NCBI GenBank assembly: GCA_017307285.1
Contig: JAFKFI010000054.1
Coordinates: 1 to 64,000, forward strand
From: Alphaproteobacteria bacterium
GTDB lineage: Bacteria > Pseudomonadota > Alphaproteobacteria > Acetobacterales > Acetobacteraceae
Reading direction: 5' to 3'
Length of the DNA stretch: 64,000 nucleotides
In this document: piece by piece, positions 16,704-24,924 of the stretch
How positions within the stretch are numbered: the first letter of the stretch is position 1
How the letters are laid out: each line of letters begins with the position of its first letter
Translations under genes and position numbers: made by a program
Notes under the pieces: model-generated
Told to the model about the DNA's origin: nothing
Databases searched by the model: none
What the model saw: only the letters and a program-made list of their open reading frames with translations

Positions 16704-19037
16704 ATGGACGACGCCTCCCCCCTGCCACCATCCGATCTCGATCCCGAGACCCTGATCTGGCGCGTGCAGGGGATGGACTGCGCATCGTGCGTCGCCAAGG
16801 TCGAGAAGGCGGTGATGAGATTGCCTGGCGTCTCGGACGTGCGGGTGAACCTCATGGCGGAGCGGCTAACGCTCACCCGCCTACCCGGCGGAGCGGACCC
16901 CGAGGCGGTGGAGCGGCAGGTCGCGGCCCTCGGGTATCGGCCCACTCAGCTCTCGGACGCGGCTGATTCCCGATCGGAGGCAAAGCATAGCGCACCCGGT
17001 ATTAGCGACAACGACGATGGCCGACCGATTCAGCAGATCCCCTCGTCGACTGCCGGCGCGGCTTCGGCTCACGGCCACGCCCACGGGGATGCAGACGTAG
17101 AAGCTGGCGGTGTGCCGTGGTGGCGCACCGGCAAGGCCCGCTTGGTCATGGCCTTGGGGGTCCTGGTCGGGACCGCCTGGGTGGTTTCGAATGCAGTTCC
17201 TCGGGAGGCCTATTGGATTTATCTTGCCGCCACGGTCATAGCCGTCATTCCCTTTGGTCGGCGGGCAATCGCCCTGGCCCTTGCTGGCAGCCCGTTCTCC
17301 ATCGAGACCCTCATGTGCGTCGCGGCTCTCGGCGCGGTCGCGATCGGGGCGGCGCAGGAGGCGGCCGTCGTCGTGCTCCTCTTCGGGGTGGGCGAGCTGC
17401 TGGAGAACGTCGCCGCCGGCCGCGCCCGAGCCGGCATCCGGGCACTCGTCGGCTTGATTCCTCGCACCGCGCGACGCGAGGCGGCCGACGGGTCGGTCGA
17501 AGAGATGCCGGCCGACCGGCTTGCGGTCGGCGACATGGTGCAGGTGCGACCGGGCGACCGGGTGCCATGCGACGGCGAGATTGTCGCGGGCAGCTCGGCG
17601 CTGGACGAGAGCCCGGTGACGGGCGAGAGCGTTCCGGTGCCGCGCGGGCCGGGCGAGCCGGTCCTGGCTGGGTCCGTGAACGCGGATGGGCTCCTGCGGG
17701 TACGAGCCACCCGCGCGGCCGCGGACAACACCGTGGCGCAAATTGTCCGACTCGTGGAGGAGGCTGCCGCCTCTCGAGCGCCAACCCAGCGCTTTGTGGA
17801 ACGCTTCGCCGCATGGTGGACGCCCGCCGCGATGGCGGCGGCGGCGTTGGTGATCCTGATCCCGCCCCTGCTGCTCGGCGGCGACTGGTGGATCTGGACC
17901 TATCGCGGTCTCGCTTTGTTGCTCATCGCCTGCCCCTGCGCGCTGGTCATTTCGGTGCCGGCTGCTGTTGCCTCGGGCCTATCGGCCGGCGCTCGGCGCG
18001 GGCTGTTGGTCAAAGGCGGCGCCGCCCTTGAGGCGATCGGCGCAGCCCGCACGGTGGCGTTCGACAAGACCGGAACCCTCACGGAAGGCCGGCCCAAGGT
18101 GACGGACGTGGTTCCGCTCGGCATCGGAGCGGACGAATCCTCGGTGCTCCGGTTCGCCGCCGGCGTCGAGCAGGGCTCCTCGCACCCGTTGGGCCGCGCG
18201 ATCCTGGATCGGGCGAACGCTCTGCAGGTCGCGGTTCCGGCCGCTCTCGAAGCACGCGCCGTTCCCGGGAAGGCAGTGGAGGGAGTCGTCGAGGGCACCC
18301 GCGTCATCGTCGGCAGTCCACGCCATGCGGCCGACGCTGGGGCCTCGGTTGGAGATCAGGATATTGCCCGCGCTCAGGCACTTGAGACCGAAGGCAAGAC
18401 AGTGGTGGTGGTGCTCACCGACGGGTCGGCGCACGGCCTGATCGCGCTCCGTGACGAGCCGCGCGCCGACGCCGCAACGGGAATTGCGGCGCTCGAGGCC
18501 ATGGGCGTCGCGGCGGTCATGCTGACCGGCGACAACGAGCGCACCGGGCGCGCGATCGCGAGCAAGCTGGGGCTGGACGTGCGCGCGCAGCTGCTGCCCG
18601 CGGACAAGCTCCGGGAGATCGCCCGGCTGCGGGAGCAGGGTGCCGTCGTCATGGCGGGCGACGGCATCAACGACGCTCCGGCGCTAGCGGCCGCATCAGT
18701 CGGCGTGGCGATGGGAGGCGGCACCGATGTCGCGCTGGAGACGGCGGACGCGGCGTTGCTGCGCGAGCGGGTCACCGGTATCGCCGAGCTCGTCAGCCTG
18801 TCGCGGTCCACGCTCGCCAACATCCGGCAGAACGTCGGCGTGGCGCTTGGCCTCAAGGCGATCTTCCTGGTGACCACCCTTGTCGGCATCACCGGCCTGT
18901 GGCCGGCCATCCTCGCCGACACAGGTGCCACGGTGCTGGTCACGCTCAATGCCTTGCGGCTACTGCGCTGGGCTCCGACAGTCTGGGTCGGCACAACCGT
19001 CTCAGCGGACGCTGGCACGCCGGCATCGTCGGTGTGA
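16704..19037 (+). CDS. zntA: P1B-type heavy-metal-exporting ATPase (ZntA/CadA-like)
   Basis: ATP-driven inner-membrane exporter, probably for Zn, Cd or Pb. An N-terminal HMA domain has GMDCASC (Cys26, Cys29). A His-containing linker (SAHGHAHGD, about 121-129) precedes the membrane domain. TGES is at 306-309, the transmembrane metal site CPC at 410-412, the phosphorylation motif DKTGT at 454-458, followed by SSHPLG and GDGINDAP. CPCALVISVPAA is the ZntA/CadA-type variant. Start ATG 16704 has GGAG at 16691-16694; ATG 16671 is rejected because it overlaps the promoter. 777 residues is normal. It is the first gene of a metal operon under the CadR-like regulator, overlapping the next gene by 4 bases. 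Confidence 0.9.
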   Translation: MDDASPLPPSDLDPETLIWRVQGMDCASCVAKVEKAVMRLPGVSDVRVNLMAERLTLTRLPGGADPEAVERQVAALGYRPTQLSDAADSRSEAKHSAPGISDNDDGRPIQQIPSSTAGAASAHGHAHGDADVEAGGVPWWRTGKARLVMALGVLVGTAWVVSNAVPREAYWIYLAATVIAVIPFGRRAIALALAGSPFSIETLMCVAALGAVAIGAAQEAAVVVLLFGVGELLENVAAGRARAGIRALVGLIPRTARREAADGSVEEMPADRLAVGDMVQVRPGDRVPCDGEIVAGSSALDESPVTGESVPVPRGPGEPVLAGSVNADGLLRVRATRAAADNTVAQIVRLVEEAAASRAPTQRFVERFAAWWTPAAMAAAALVILIPPLLLGGDWWIWTYRGLALLLIACPCALVISVPAAVASGLSAGARRGLLVKGGAALEAIGAARTVAFDKTGTLTEGRPKVTDVVPLGIGADESSVLRFAAGVEQGSSHPLGRAILDRANALQVAVPAALEARAVPGKAVEGVVEGTRVIVGSPRHAADAGASVGDQDIARAQALETEGKTVVVVLTDGSAHGLIALRDEPRADAATGIAALEAMGVAAVMLTGDNERTGRAIASKLGLDVRAQLLPADKLREIARLREQGAVVMAGDGINDAPALAAASVGVAMGGGTDVALETADAALLRERVTGIAELVSLSRSTLANIRQNVGVALGLKAIFLVTTLVGITGLWPAILADTGATVLVTLNALRLLRWAPTVWVGTTVSADAGTPASSV

Positions 19038-19717
19038 GCGGTATTGCGTACACGCTCATTCCGCTGGCCGCCATGATCATAGGGGCGTCTGTCGCGGCCG
19101 TCCGAACCCCTGGGCCGGCCGTGACGAGTGCCATTCAACACTTTGCCGCCGGTGTGGTCTTCGCGGCGGCCGCCAGCGAGATTTTGCCCGACCTGAAACA
19201 CGCGGGCTCGGTGCTGGCCATCGTGATCGGCGGTGCGGCTGGTCTTGCGACGATGCTGACCGTCAAATCGCTGAGCAGCCGAGCCAAAGGCGGCGTGAGC
19301 CTCATCGCGGTGACCGGCATCGACATTCTGATTGACGGCCTGGTGCTCGGTATCGGCTTCGCCGCGGGTGCACGGCAAGGGATCTTGCTCACCATCGCCC
19401 TGACCATGGAGATCCTGTTCCTTGGCGTGACGATGTCGTTGGAGCTGCGAGAAGTCGTCGCTTCCCGCGTTCGGGCGATCGCAATGACTGCGGGGATCGG
19501 CCTGCTGCTCCCGTTGGGAGCCGCGATCGGGACACTCGCGGGCGGGCTGCCCGAGTTCGATCTGGCGGTCTTGTTCGCCTTCGGGCTGATAGCCCTGCTT
19601 TACCTGGTAACCGAGGAGTTGCTCGTCGAGGCGCACGAGATGCCGGACAGCGCGATGATCACCTCCCTGTTCTTCATGGGATTTCTGCTGCTGATCGTGC
19701 TGGAAGAAGTGATCTGA
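19034..19717 (+). CDS. ZIP-family-like metal transporter
   Basis: Integral membrane protein of about 227 residues with around seven hydrophobic segments. ZIP-like features are IQHFAAGVVFAAAASEILPDL in an early helix and GIDILIDGLVLGIGF in a mid helix, where ZIP proteins carry the polar metal-site residues; a late helix contains TEELLVEAHEM. The classical HxxxE metal motif is replaced by Asp-rich residues (DILID). It starts at GTG 19034, overlapping the ATPase stop, and ends overlapping the next start. Within a metal-resistance operon an exporting or storage role is possible, but direction cannot be told from sequence. Confidence 0.72.
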   Translation: MSGIAYTLIPLAAMIIGASVAAVRTPGPAVTSAIQHFAAGVVFAAAASEILPDLKHAGSVLAIVIGGAAGLATMLTVKSLSSRAKGGVSLIAVTGIDILIDGLVLGIGFAAGARQGILLTIALTMEILFLGVTMSLELREVVASRVRAIAMTAGIGLLLPLGAAIGTLAGGLPEFDLAVLFAFGLIALLYLVTEELLVEAHEMPDSAMITSLFFMGFLLLIVLEEVI

Positions 19718-20193
19718 TGCCCATCATGCAAGAGTGGCGGGAGATCGTCTCGCATGTGTGGGCGCTGGGAATTGCATTCGCGCTGGCGTTTCCCATTGGG
19801 TGGGATCGCGAGCGTTCGGAGCGCAGCGCGGGCGTCCGTACCTTTCCCCTCGTCGCCATGGCCGCCTGTGGCTTCGTGCTGATCGCCGTACGCATCCTCG
19901 GTCCTGACTCCATCGGTCAGGCGCGTGTTCTCGAAGGACTCATCACCGGAATGGGGTTCATCGGTGGCGGCGCGATCCTGAAGCGCGAAAGCCGCACGTC
20001 GGGAACAGCGACCGCGGCGAGCTTGTGGGCCACGGGGATGGTCGGCGCCGCCGTGGGCTACGGGCTCTACGACATTGCGGCGATCATGGCCGCCGCGACC
20101 TTTGCCACCCTTCGCTGGATGCGTTCGTTCAAGGACCAAGCGCGAGATGCGGGCGCGCCGGGTGCTCCGGCGCTCGAACAAGGAGAGCGATAA
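19717..20193 (+). CDS. MgtC/SapB-family membrane protein
   Basis: Small inner-membrane protein (158 residues) with the MgtC N-terminal domain: FPIGWDRERSERSAGVRTFPLVAMAACG, then LEGLITGMGFIGGGAIL and TAASLWATGMVGAAVGYG. MgtC proteins modulate the F1Fo ATPase and magnesium homeostasis in Salmonella; SapB-type members of unknown role are often near metal genes. The soluble C-terminal domain of long MgtC proteins is missing. The start codon shares its first base with the previous stop. Confidence 0.85.
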   Translation: MPIMQEWREIVSHVWALGIAFALAFPIGWDRERSERSAGVRTFPLVAMAACGFVLIAVRILGPDSIGQARVLEGLITGMGFIGGGAILKRESRTSGTATAASLWATGMVGAAVGYGLYDIAAIMAAATFATLRWMRSFKDQARDAGAPGAPALEQGER

Positions 20194-20195
20194 TC

Positions 20196-20540
20196 ATGTC
20201 GGATCGTGCAGTGCAGGACGGCATGCCTTGCCTAGTGTGCAAGGTGGACCTGGTGATGACCGAGCGGCAAGGCATCGAGATCGACTATTGTCCGAAATGC
20301 CGCGGCGTCTGGCTCGACCGCGGCGAGCTGGACAAGATCATCGAGCGGAACGCCGCGGAGACGCGCGCGGCTCCCGTTCCCCCGACGCCGTCTCCTTGGA
20401 CGGCGCCTCCGTCGCAAGGTTCCGCACCGCAGGCTCCCGCATACGAAGCGCCTGCCTCCGGCCATGGCCGGCAGCACGGCGGAGGACATCACGGGCAAGG
20501 CGGAGGCCACAATTCCTTCCTCGGGCGCCTTTTCGGGTAG
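20196..20540 (+). CDS. TFIIB-type zinc-ribbon protein with Gly/His-rich tail
   Basis: 114-residue cytoplasmic protein. Residues 10-50 form a zf-TFIIB ribbon, MPCLVCKVDLVM then IDYCPKCRGVWLDRGELDKI (CxxC-x17-CxxC). The middle is Pro/Ala-rich. The C-terminus (HGRQHGGGHHGQGGGH) is a likely metal-buffering tail, closing with FLGRLFG. ATG 20196 lies two bases after the MgtC stop and has AAGGAG upstream. Zinc-ribbon proteins with such tails are common conserved hypotheticals; inside a Zn/Cd operon, metal binding or chaperoning is a plausible inference. Confidence 0.8.
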   Translation: MSDRAVQDGMPCLVCKVDLVMTERQGIEIDYCPKCRGVWLDRGELDKIIERNAAETRAAPVPPTPSPWTAPPSQGSAPQAPAYEAPASGHGRQHGGGHHGQGGGHNSFLGRLFG

Positions 20541-20622
20541 CCGGCGCCGACGTGAGACGGCCGCTTCGCGATTGTGGCGGCCGCCCACACTCAATCTCAT
20601 CGCCGCATCGGAGCGCGCGCAC

Positions 20623-21603
20623 ATGTCCGGCCACCACCATCACGACGATGAGCACCACGCCCACGACGAGAAGGAGGGTGGCCACGCACGTCACCATCAC
20701 GGCGCGGGTGGCCACGTCCACGCCCCGGCAAATTTTGGCCGAGCGTTCGCGATCGGAATCGCGCTCAACGCCGCGTACGTCCTTGCCGAGGCGTTCTACG
20801 GGGTCGCGGCGCATTCGCTGGCGCTGCTCGCGGATGCCGGACACAACCTCGGAGATGTCCTCGGGCTGCTCGCGGCTTGGGGTGCATCCGTGCTCAGCAA
20901 GCGCAGTCCGTCCGGGCGGTACACCTATGGCCTGCGTCGGTCGTCCATCCTTGCAGCACTCAGCAACGCCGTCGTTCTGCTTGTCGTGACCGGAGGCATC
21001 GCCTGGGAAGGAATTCGGCGACTGATAGATCCGGAGCCGGCCGCCGGGGCGACGATCATGATCGTTGCCGCCGTTGGGATCGCGGTGAACGGCATCACCG
21101 CGTATCTGTTCATGTCCGGTCGCAAGAGCGACCTGAACATCAAGGGCGCTTTCCTCCACATGGCATCCGACGCCCTCGTGGCGCTCGGTGTCGTCATCGC
21201 CGGTGGGCTGATCCTGTGGACCGGTTGGCACTGGCTCGATCCGGCCATAAGCCTCGTCATCAGCGTCGCGATCGTGGTGGGAACCTGGTCCCTGCTGCGT
21301 GACTCCGTGAATTTGTCGCTCGATGCCATTCCTGAGGGCATCGACCCGCACGCGGTCGAGGCGTCCTTGAAGGAGTTGCCTGGCGTGACCGAGGTGCACG
21401 ACCTGCATATTTGGGGACTGAGCACGACAGATACCGCGCTGACCGCTCACCTCGTCAGGCTCGACCCTGCGAATGACGACGATCTTCTCCACCTTGCGGT
21501 CGAGACAATGAGGGACCGATTCGAAATCGGGCACGCGACGTTGCAGCTTGAGACGCAAGCGATGGCAGACCTGTGCAAACTCAGGTCGGCGGAGGTCGTA
21601 TGA
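20623..21603 (+). CDS. czcD: CDF cation exporter, CzcD/ZitB type
   Basis: Zn/Cd/Co exporter of the cation diffusion facilitator family. A His-rich N-terminus (SGHHHHDDEHHAHDE and HARHHHGAGGHVH) precedes six TM helices. The metal-site motifs are LALLADAGHNLGDVLG in TM2 and HMASDALVALGVV in TM5. The C-terminal ferredoxin-like dimer domain starts near EGIDPHAVEASLKEL and includes VTEVHDLHIWGLST, the CzcD signature. ATG 20623 is chosen; the frame is open upstream through the end of the zinc-ribbon gene. At 326 residues it is of usual length, unlike the extended CDF at 14.3-15.7 kb. Last gene of the CadR-controlled operon. Confidence 0.9.
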   Translation: MSGHHHHDDEHHAHDEKEGGHARHHHGAGGHVHAPANFGRAFAIGIALNAAYVLAEAFYGVAAHSLALLADAGHNLGDVLGLLAAWGASVLSKRSPSGRYTYGLRRSSILAALSNAVVLLVVTGGIAWEGIRRLIDPEPAAGATIMIVAAVGIAVNGITAYLFMSGRKSDLNIKGAFLHMASDALVALGVVIAGGLILWTGWHWLDPAISLVISVAIVVGTWSLLRDSVNLSLDAIPEGIDPHAVEASLKELPGVTEVHDLHIWGLSTTDTALTAHLVRLDPANDDDLLHLAVETMRDRFEIGHATLQLETQAMADLCKLRSAEVV

Positions 21604-21610
21604 AATCGTC

Positions 21611-21649
21611 TCCATTCTTTGAATGGAAATCGACTTCGCAGGTTATATC
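21611..21649 (+). promoter_or_regulatory. Hairpin and possible promoter before the CzcCBA operon
   Basis: Immediately after the CDF stop, TCCATTC-TTT-GAATGGA (21611-21627) forms a perfect 7-bp hairpin without a T tract. Overlapping it, TTGAAT (21619-21624) and TATATC (21644-21649) are 19 bp apart, again a long spacer. This may mark both the end of one operon and a metal-responsive promoter for the next; no dyad as clear as that at 16647 is present. Confidence 0.35.
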
Positions 21650-21741
21650 TCGATCGAATGGGGTTGATGGATCGAGCGTTTTTGGGCAAAAAGCCAGATC
21701 ACGGCGGACGCTTCATGCTCTGCCCATGTACTCCAGGGATT

Positions 21742-22236
21742 ATGTCTGACGTTCTAGGAATCAGCGCGCGGGCTCGGCCCGGTTCGGAGCGAGCGCCGTC
21801 TTCCCTTCGGGGCAACGATGGCGGCGCGGTGGGCTGGCCAATGCTCGCCGTCATCCTGGCGTATCTGCTGCTCGCGGTGCTGGGCGGCCACATGCCCACC
21901 GTTCTCCTTGGGCAGGGTCACAGCTCGGTCGAAAACGTTCACCTGCCGCGCACTGGCACCGTGCAGAACGGCGACCACACTGCCGACGAGATGGAGCAGG
22001 TGGGGGAGCTTGCCTCGTCGGCTATCACAGGTGCGGGCGTGCAAATCGCCGTCACCAGCTCCCCTTCTGATGGCGGCCGTGCCCTAACGGGGTCGAGCAC
22101 ACTCCCGACCGTTGCGGCCGTCATCGCATTCATCCTTGCCTCCGCTTATTGTCGGAGCGCGCCGCCGCCGCTGCAGGCGCCCATGGCCGTCCTCGGCGTC
22201 GGACGCTGGCACCGCACGGTCGTTCTCCACCTGTAA
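21742..22236 (+). CDS. Small hypothetical membrane protein preceding czcC
   Basis: I do not recognise this protein (about 164 residues from ATG 21742; the frame is open to 21619). Visible features are two hydrophobic segments, WPMLAVILAYLLLAVLGG near residue 35 and LPTVAAVIAFILASAYC near 125, separated by a polar loop with several His and acidic residues, and a short tail after CRSAPPPLQ. It lies 92 bases upstream of czcC on the same strand, the position occupied by the small regulatory gene czcI in Cupriavidus czc loci, though I see no sequence similarity to CzcI. Confidence 0.5.
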   Translation: MSDVLGISARARPGSERAPSSLRGNDGGAVGWPMLAVILAYLLLAVLGGHMPTVLLGQGHSSVENVHLPRTGTVQNGDHTADEMEQVGELASSAITGAGVQIAVTSSPSDGGRALTGSSTLPTVAAVIAFILASAYCRSAPPPLQAPMAVLGVGRWHRTVVLHL

Positions 22237-22328
22237 TACCTCTCGTGATTAGGTCGCTGCCATCCTCGGATGGCAGCTGAGGCCGATCCCGGGCTCCCCG
22301 TTGGGGTCGCCCATCACGAAGGATTCCC

Positions 22329-23762
22329 ATGCTGCATATCTGGTCGCGTTCAATCTGCGCCTGCCTGGCGCTTGGATTGGCCGCCTGCTCCACGGGTGGC
22401 GCGAGACTCGCTCGACCGCCGGCACCGCCGCTCCTGCAAGGGATCGCCGGAAACACGGATTCCGGACAACCCGGTTCCACCGTCTCTCCCGAGACCAACT
22501 CCGATGGACCGCGCGCGACGGCGGTGGGACAGTCGGAGGAGCCGACAGGGCCACTGACGCTGCAGACCGCTTTGTCCCTCGCGCTCATTGGCAACCCCGA
22601 ACTTCGTCCGTTCTCCCTCCAAATCCGCGCCGCCGAAGCGAGGACCCTGCAAGCTGACCGCCCGCCCAATCCCGAAGTCGAGAGTCTGACGGAAGATTTC
22701 GGTGGATCGCGTGTCCGGCGAGGGTTCACGGAATCCCAGACTACGTTGGCCCTCTCGCAGCTCATCGAGCTTGGGGCGAAGCGCGCAAAGCGGGTCCGGT
22801 TGGCGCGGCTCGACGAGAATCTGGCCGCCTGGGACTACGAGACGAAGCGGCTCGACGTGTTCGTGGGGACCACGCGTGGCTTCGCCGAGGTGCTCGCGGC
22901 GCAGCGGCGCGTCGAGATGACAGAGGCTTCGCTCCGGCTCGAGCGCCAGCTCTACAACTCGGTCGGTGAGCGCGTGCGCGCCGGCCAGGTCTCGCCGCTT
23001 GAGCAGAGTCGGACGCAGGTGACCCTGTCGGCGGGACAGGTCGCCCGCGACCGTGCTCTGCGTGATCTGCAGGTTGCCCGGTCTCGTCTCGCCGCTCTCT
23101 GGGGCAGCACTCACCCGATCTTCCAGCGGGCCCTCGGCGATCTGGGGGACGTGAAGCCCATCCGGCCCCTGCCGGATCTTTTGCGAATGGCGGCGGATAA
23201 CCCGGATCTCGCCCGTTGGTCGACCGAGATCGCGCAACGCGAAGCCCGGGTCGCGCTGGAGCGTGCCAAGAACATTCCCGACCCGCGGATCACGCTGGGG
23301 GCCCGGCGCTATGGCTACAACACCGGGGAGACCGCCTTTGTCGCGGGCGTGTCGATCCCACTACCGTTCTACAGCCTGAACCGGGGCAATCTCCTGGAGG
23401 CCGAGGTGCAGGCCAACAGAAGCCGTGCGCTGCGGCAGCAAGAATCCGTGCGAGTCGCTTCGGCGATCGAGCAGAGCTTCGAGCAGGTCTCAGCCGCGTA
23501 CGACGCCGTCGTCGTGCTCCGGCGCGACGTTCTGCCGGCGGCGCAGTCGACCTTCGATGGAATGAGCACTGGCTACCGGGAAGGCAAGTTCACCCTCTTG
23601 GAAGTCCTCGATGCCCAGCGGGTTCTTCTGGACGCGCGCGTCCGGCTGATCGAGGCCGAGGCCGCCTATCAAGGCTCGGTTGCGGATACCGAACGCCTGA
23701 CCGGCCAGTCCCTGCGAACCAGGCCGGGACACGTCAATGGCGGCGAAGGAGTTGGACCATGA
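22329..23762 (+). CDS. czcC: CzcC-like outer-membrane efflux lipoprotein
   Basis: TolC-family outer-membrane channel of a heavy-metal RND pump. A lipoprotein signal (SICACLALGLAACS, lipobox LAAC) is followed by a Pro/Thr-rich linker, then the first repeat (LTLQTALSLALIGNPELRPF, NPEVESLTEDFGGS) and the second repeat with AGVSIPLPFYSLNRGNLLEAE and the C-terminal GKFTLLEVLDAQRVLLDAR. 477 residues. Its stop overlaps the adaptor start (ATGA), so the CzcCBA order C-B-A is intact. Confidence 0.88.
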   Translation: MLHIWSRSICACLALGLAACSTGGARLARPPAPPLLQGIAGNTDSGQPGSTVSPETNSDGPRATAVGQSEEPTGPLTLQTALSLALIGNPELRPFSLQIRAAEARTLQADRPPNPEVESLTEDFGGSRVRRGFTESQTTLALSQLIELGAKRAKRVRLARLDENLAAWDYETKRLDVFVGTTRGFAEVLAAQRRVEMTEASLRLERQLYNSVGERVRAGQVSPLEQSRTQVTLSAGQVARDRALRDLQVARSRLAALWGSTHPIFQRALGDLGDVKPIRPLPDLLRMAADNPDLARWSTEIAQREARVALERAKNIPDPRITLGARRYGYNTGETAFVAGVSIPLPFYSLNRGNLLEAEVQANRSRALRQQESVRVASAIEQSFEQVSAAYDAVVVLRRDVLPAAQSTFDGMSTGYREGKFTLLEVLDAQRVLLDARVRLIEAEAAYQGSVADTERLTGQSLRTRPGHVNGGEGVGP

Positions 23763-24907
23763 CGGGTCGTCGACGGCTGGCGGGGATCCTGCTCGCAACC
23801 GTTCTCGCCACAATGCCGTCCCTCAGTACGGCGTTCGCCGAGGATGGCGTGCCGGCGGGCGAAGTTCGGCTCACCGGGAGCCAGATCAAGCTGATCGAGC
23901 TCGCGACCGAGCCCGCCAAACCCGGTGCGGTCAGTCCGGAGTTGGTCCTCAACGGCGAGGTAATCCCGGACCAGGGCCGCGTTGTGGACATCCTGCCGCG
24001 CGCCGCCGGCATCGTACGCGAAGTCCCTCGCCAGCTCGGGGACACGGTGCGCGACGGCGACATTCTCGCTGTAATCGAGAGCAGCGCGATCGCGGAAGCC
24101 GAGGCAAGCTACCTGACGGCGCGCTCGAAATCCGCGCTGACGCAGGCGCAGGCGGCCCGCGAAGCCGACCTGCGGCGCAAAAGAATAACATCAGAGCAGG
24201 ATTATCAGATTGCGCGTCAGGCGGCGGAACAAGCGGCCGTCGAATTGCGGGCCGCCGAACGCAAGTTGGCGCTGCTGGGGCTCGACCCGACGACCGCGGG
24301 GCGTGGCCCGGCCGGCGTTCCGGTTCGTGTCGCGGTGAAGGCTCCGTTCGACGGCACGCTGATCGAGCGGCGAGTCGCGGTGGGCGACCAGGTGACCGAG
24401 GCCACGCCGCTGTTCCGTCTGGCCAACCTCGACCGGGTTTGGGTCATCGCAAGCGTCTTCTCGAAGGACGTCGCAAAGGTAGCGACTGGCGAGGCCGCGA
24501 CCGTGGCGCTGGAGGGCTACGCGGATCGACGCTTCGAGGGCAAGGTTACTTGGATCTCCGACGTGGTGGACGAGAAGACCCGCACGCTGAAGATCCGGGT
24601 CGAGCTCGAAAATCGTGACCGATTGCTACGTCCCGGCAGCTTCGCACGGGTCACGATCACGCCTGGCACCGATACCAGCGTGCTGACGATTCCGGCCACG
24701 GCCGTGCAGCGCCAGAAGGATCAGGCGTTCGTCTTCGTGGACGGCGGCTCGGGCACCTTCCGCAAACGTGAGGTGACCCTCGGCAGCCGCAGGCGGGACC
24801 GGGTCGAGGTGACCCGCGGCCTCGAGGCGGGGGAGAAGGTCGTCACGCAGGGCTCCTTCGCGCTGCGCTCGGAGCTCGAGAAGAGCTCCTTCGCAGGTAG
24901 CGACTGA
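23759..24907 (+). CDS. czcB: CzcB-type periplasmic adaptor
   Basis: Membrane-fusion protein of 382 residues. Signal peptide RRLAGILLATVLATMPSLSTAFA. It has a lipoyl half-motif around AAGIVREVPRQLGDTVRDGD, a helical hairpin with KSALTQAQAAREADL, the second half VKAPFDGTLIERRVAVGDQV, a beta-barrel (LANLDRVWVIASVFSKDVAKV) and a C-terminal domain ending GEKVVTQGSFALRSELEK. ATG 23759 overlaps the czcC stop; the long frame upstream to 23216 is antisense-like padding inside czcC. It couples CzcA to CzcC. Compared with the other CzcB (12.9-14.2 kb) the similarity is moderate, so the two pumps are diverged paralogues rather than a recent duplication. Confidence 0.88.
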   Translation: MTGRRRLAGILLATVLATMPSLSTAFAEDGVPAGEVRLTGSQIKLIELATEPAKPGAVSPELVLNGEVIPDQGRVVDILPRAAGIVREVPRQLGDTVRDGDILAVIESSAIAEAEASYLTARSKSALTQAQAAREADLRRKRITSEQDYQIARQAAEQAAVELRAAERKLALLGLDPTTAGRGPAGVPVRVAVKAPFDGTLIERRVAVGDQVTEATPLFRLANLDRVWVIASVFSKDVAKVATGEAATVALEGYADRRFEGKVTWISDVVDEKTRTLKIRVELENRDRLLRPGSFARVTITPGTDTSVLTIPATAVQRQKDQAFVFVDGGSGTFRKREVTLGSRRRDRVEVTRGLEAGEKVVTQGSFALRSELEKSSFAGSD

Positions 24908-24924
24908 ATCGGCGGAGAGCGACA

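Noticed and set aside
18374..19636. 420-residue minus-strand open frame
   Set aside because: It is antisense to the P-type ATPase and ZIP genes, with low-complexity composition; the plus-strand genes carry all motifs.
20338..21615. 425-residue minus-strand open frame
   Set aside because: Antisense shadow of the CDF exporter; no domain resemblance.
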